Source: Echinostoma caproni
Taxonomy: Eukaryota; Platyhelminthes; Trematoda; Plagiorchiida; Echinostomatidae
Reading direction: 5' to 3'
NCBI GenBank assembly: GCA_900618425.1
Contig: UZAN01040151.1
Span: forward strand, 24,420 to 88,419
Length of the DNA: 64,000 nt
In this document: piece by piece, positions 61,641 to 64,000 of the stretch
Numbering within the stretch: position 1 is the stretch's first letter
Layout: each line of letters starts with the position of its first letter
Notes under the pieces: model-generated
The model's database searches: none
Told to the model about the DNA's origin: nothing
The model's input: only the letters and a program-made list of their open reading frames with translations
Position numbers and translations under genes: made by a program

Positions 61641-64000
61641 GTGGGTAATTACTACAAAGTTTGGAGGAGTCGCAGGTTTTTAAATGAACCGATACAAATC
61701 ATGAATTTGATGTTATATCTATAAAAGTCATTCACTTATTATTAAAACAATTAAATGTTTTACGCTCGTGTTGAAAAATGTAAAGCATTTTATCCAAGAA
61801 GAACTATTAACCGTTTAACGACACGTGTTATCCGATGTTCTGATTGTTTAATGGTAAAATAAAGTAATTTTTCTCTCGAGGAAGAAAGAGAGTTAGAGGG
61901 CTGTATGTGACAGATTGTTAATCTTTGAGTACTCCAGGTGAATTTACCAGACGAAATATACGTTCCATTTTACCGTGTGAATCGATCAATTGTGAGAAGA
62001 ACTCGCAGGCGTAATCTGTTTGAGTCATATTTTGTACAACACTCTGTTATCACCCCGAAAAAACGCATGCACAACTCAGTTCACCTCAAAATGGGCTCTG
62101 TGAAGGAGTATAACTCAAAATGTAAATTCATTTTACAATGATCCAGGTTTTAAGGGTTAACAACAGTTGCAAGTTGCATTGCGAACATTCCAACTACTAG
62201 CCTGACAATTTTGGAAACTTCCAAGTATTGTTAAACGTTCGTGTTACACGCAAGATCACCACGTACAATCACTCTCCGTTCCATCAACTACGTACCAATC
62301 AAATAACGCCATCCAATCTCTTTAATTGGATGGTTTTCTTGTTTACTTCAAGACAACCGTAAGACATCAAATTCTGTGCCCGATTGGGATTTAAAAGACT
62401 AACTTAGGTGCAATTAATTTATGACGACAGTTTGGTGTATTGACTATCAAATAGCTATTTTATCCACGTGGAACGTAAAACTTTGCTCGAATCTTATTAA
62501 AACATTTGCTGTTGACAAAGCATTCTATCGAATAATGGTGTAAAATTATTGTGCTGTTCATGGTCATGCATGTGATCGGGGGCTACAAGTATGAACAAAT
62601 ACGTGAGGTTTTTATTTTAAGCAGTCCAGAACAGTGGTCATTTTATTTGGAAACCATCAACCATTTGGTTCAAAGGAATGCAGTTGTACGAAAACAAAAT
62701 GTAGCCACTTAAGTGATATGCAGGTGATATTCATTCATAACTGGACATATTTCGCTATGTACACATGATAAATGGACTGCAGTTCGGTGTTCTGATTGTC
62801 TCTCTCAGCCATTTAAAGTTTTATCCAGAATTTGAGGTATGAATTGCACAGAGTGTGACATTCATGCTATAAATTTGCAGTTTGTTTATTAAAACTCTGA
62901 ATATGACCCCTACAGTGAGTGTATTCTATTGTTCTTTTTTAATCAAGCAAGAAGATTTTTACTCACGTTCGGTTGGGGGCTGCAAAGCGGCAATTGCATA
63001 CAGTCACTTTTGAAATTGTCCATCATCTCAGAGGTGTAACAAGAACATAAATTTTGAGGAATTTTCTACTGGGTCAACACTTAACTAACCTCCCGTTAAA
63101 CCCGCCATGGCGGATTTCCGTACAACAGAATCAATTTCTCAGATCTAATTTCAAGGGTGCGATTACGAAAACAACCGGTTGTGTTATTCTGAAGAATATT
63201 TCTAGATGAGCCGTCCTTCGACATAAGCACGAACAAAAACTCTCCGAATCAGATGGTGTATCTGACGACAAAATGACCATATCCAATCCCGTTTTGAAGT
63301 TAAGGTGCAAGGGCAATCATGCCGATAAATCAGTGATAAGCAAACTCCCTATAGTGACGGCTAGGCAAAACTCATTAGGGCAAAAGCTTTTGAAACCATG
63401 TCCACGAACTTTGTTGCACGAATATGCAACGGGTCGAATTTAACCCCAGAGCTACACACATGGCTTTCATTGATGAAATTACGGTGCACAGCATTCGTGG
63501 ACTTAATTGATCGCTTTTCAGGTTCATGTTGAATGAATATCTTCACTGTGCGAGTTCGCACGTTGGCTGCCAGCCCTTATTTGAGCGCAGTACTTATGAA
63601 TAATATCCTAAATGTGGAATTGGTCAGGTATACCTTCGTTTAATCGGTCGCTCATAATACCTACTTATTTTTGCGATTTTACAGTTGTCTGATCCCAATC
63701 ATGGCTTGCCTGTTTGATATCTATAGCCATGGGATGTCGTTTATCCGTACAATAATTTGTGTTTGAATGGTTACTTCCAGTATGTTTTTTATCAGTAAGT
63801 TGAAATTACAGCTTTATCCTACCTAAAATGTCACTAATAGATGAAAATCAGCTTGAAAACCCCGTGTGTTACAATTTAAAAGAAATCCGCTGGAATTGTG
63901 TTTGAGCTGTGCCAGATGGTAGGTCCCACTGATCCATTTCCGTTTCCCTTTTTTGGGTTCAAACTACACCACGGAAAATAATAATTCCCTTTACTGAGGA
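61641..64000. other. No supported gene
   Basis: AT-rich DNA with short frames of chance size. A direct repeat-like pair around ATCCAATCTCTTTAATTGGAT (62310-62330) forms a small hairpin. Nothing else is recognisable. Confidence 0.5.

Overview
This is raw eukaryotic genomic DNA: AT-rich, with no operon-like gene packing, no long intact cellular reading frame, many microsatellites, one 524-base assembly gap and several single ambiguous bases. What can be read with confidence is retroelement debris. The mix of Penelope-like elements (reverse transcriptase plus GIY-YIG nuclease) and at least two CR1/jockey-like LINE families, together with the style of their proteins, suggests an animal genome and most likely a flatworm (trematode-like). 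The organism assignment is inference from remembered family resemblance, not from a search.

Layout. 1-20.7 kb: mostly unassignable noncoding DNA, with a possible retroelement 3' end near 0.7 kb, a tRNA-like SINE candidate near 10.2 kb, a tandem-repeat-flanked gap at 10.4-10.9 kb, and two possible host exons on the minus strand at 18.2-18.9 kb. 20.7-22.75 kb: a nearly full-length Penelope-like element on the plus strand, in one frame broken only by three nonsense codons. 23.2-23.6 kb: a minus-strand LINE reverse transcriptase C-terminal fossil. 24.34-24.51 kb: the best-looking host exon (minus strand, both splice sites, phase 0/0). 24.5-35.7 kb: no supported gene. 35.75-37.01 kb: a degraded plus-strand LINE reverse transcriptase. 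43.7-44.24 kb: an unrecognised minus-strand coding-like stretch with one in-frame stop. 48.82-49.40 kb: a second, different Penelope-like fragment bounded by 45-bp inverted repeats and a 12-bp direct repeat. About 57 kb: a weak reverse-transcriptase-like stretch. 61.02-61.64 kb: a minus-strand CR1-like LINE 3' end with a hexamer tail.

Taken together, the window looks like intronic or intergenic DNA of a large-intron genome in which retroelements of different lineages and ages have landed. The host-exon candidates are nearly all on the minus strand, so one long minus-strand gene is possible but not shown. No retroelement here looks active: all are truncated, frameshifted or interrupted. I found no CRISPR array, no bacterial operon and no clearly recognisable host protein.
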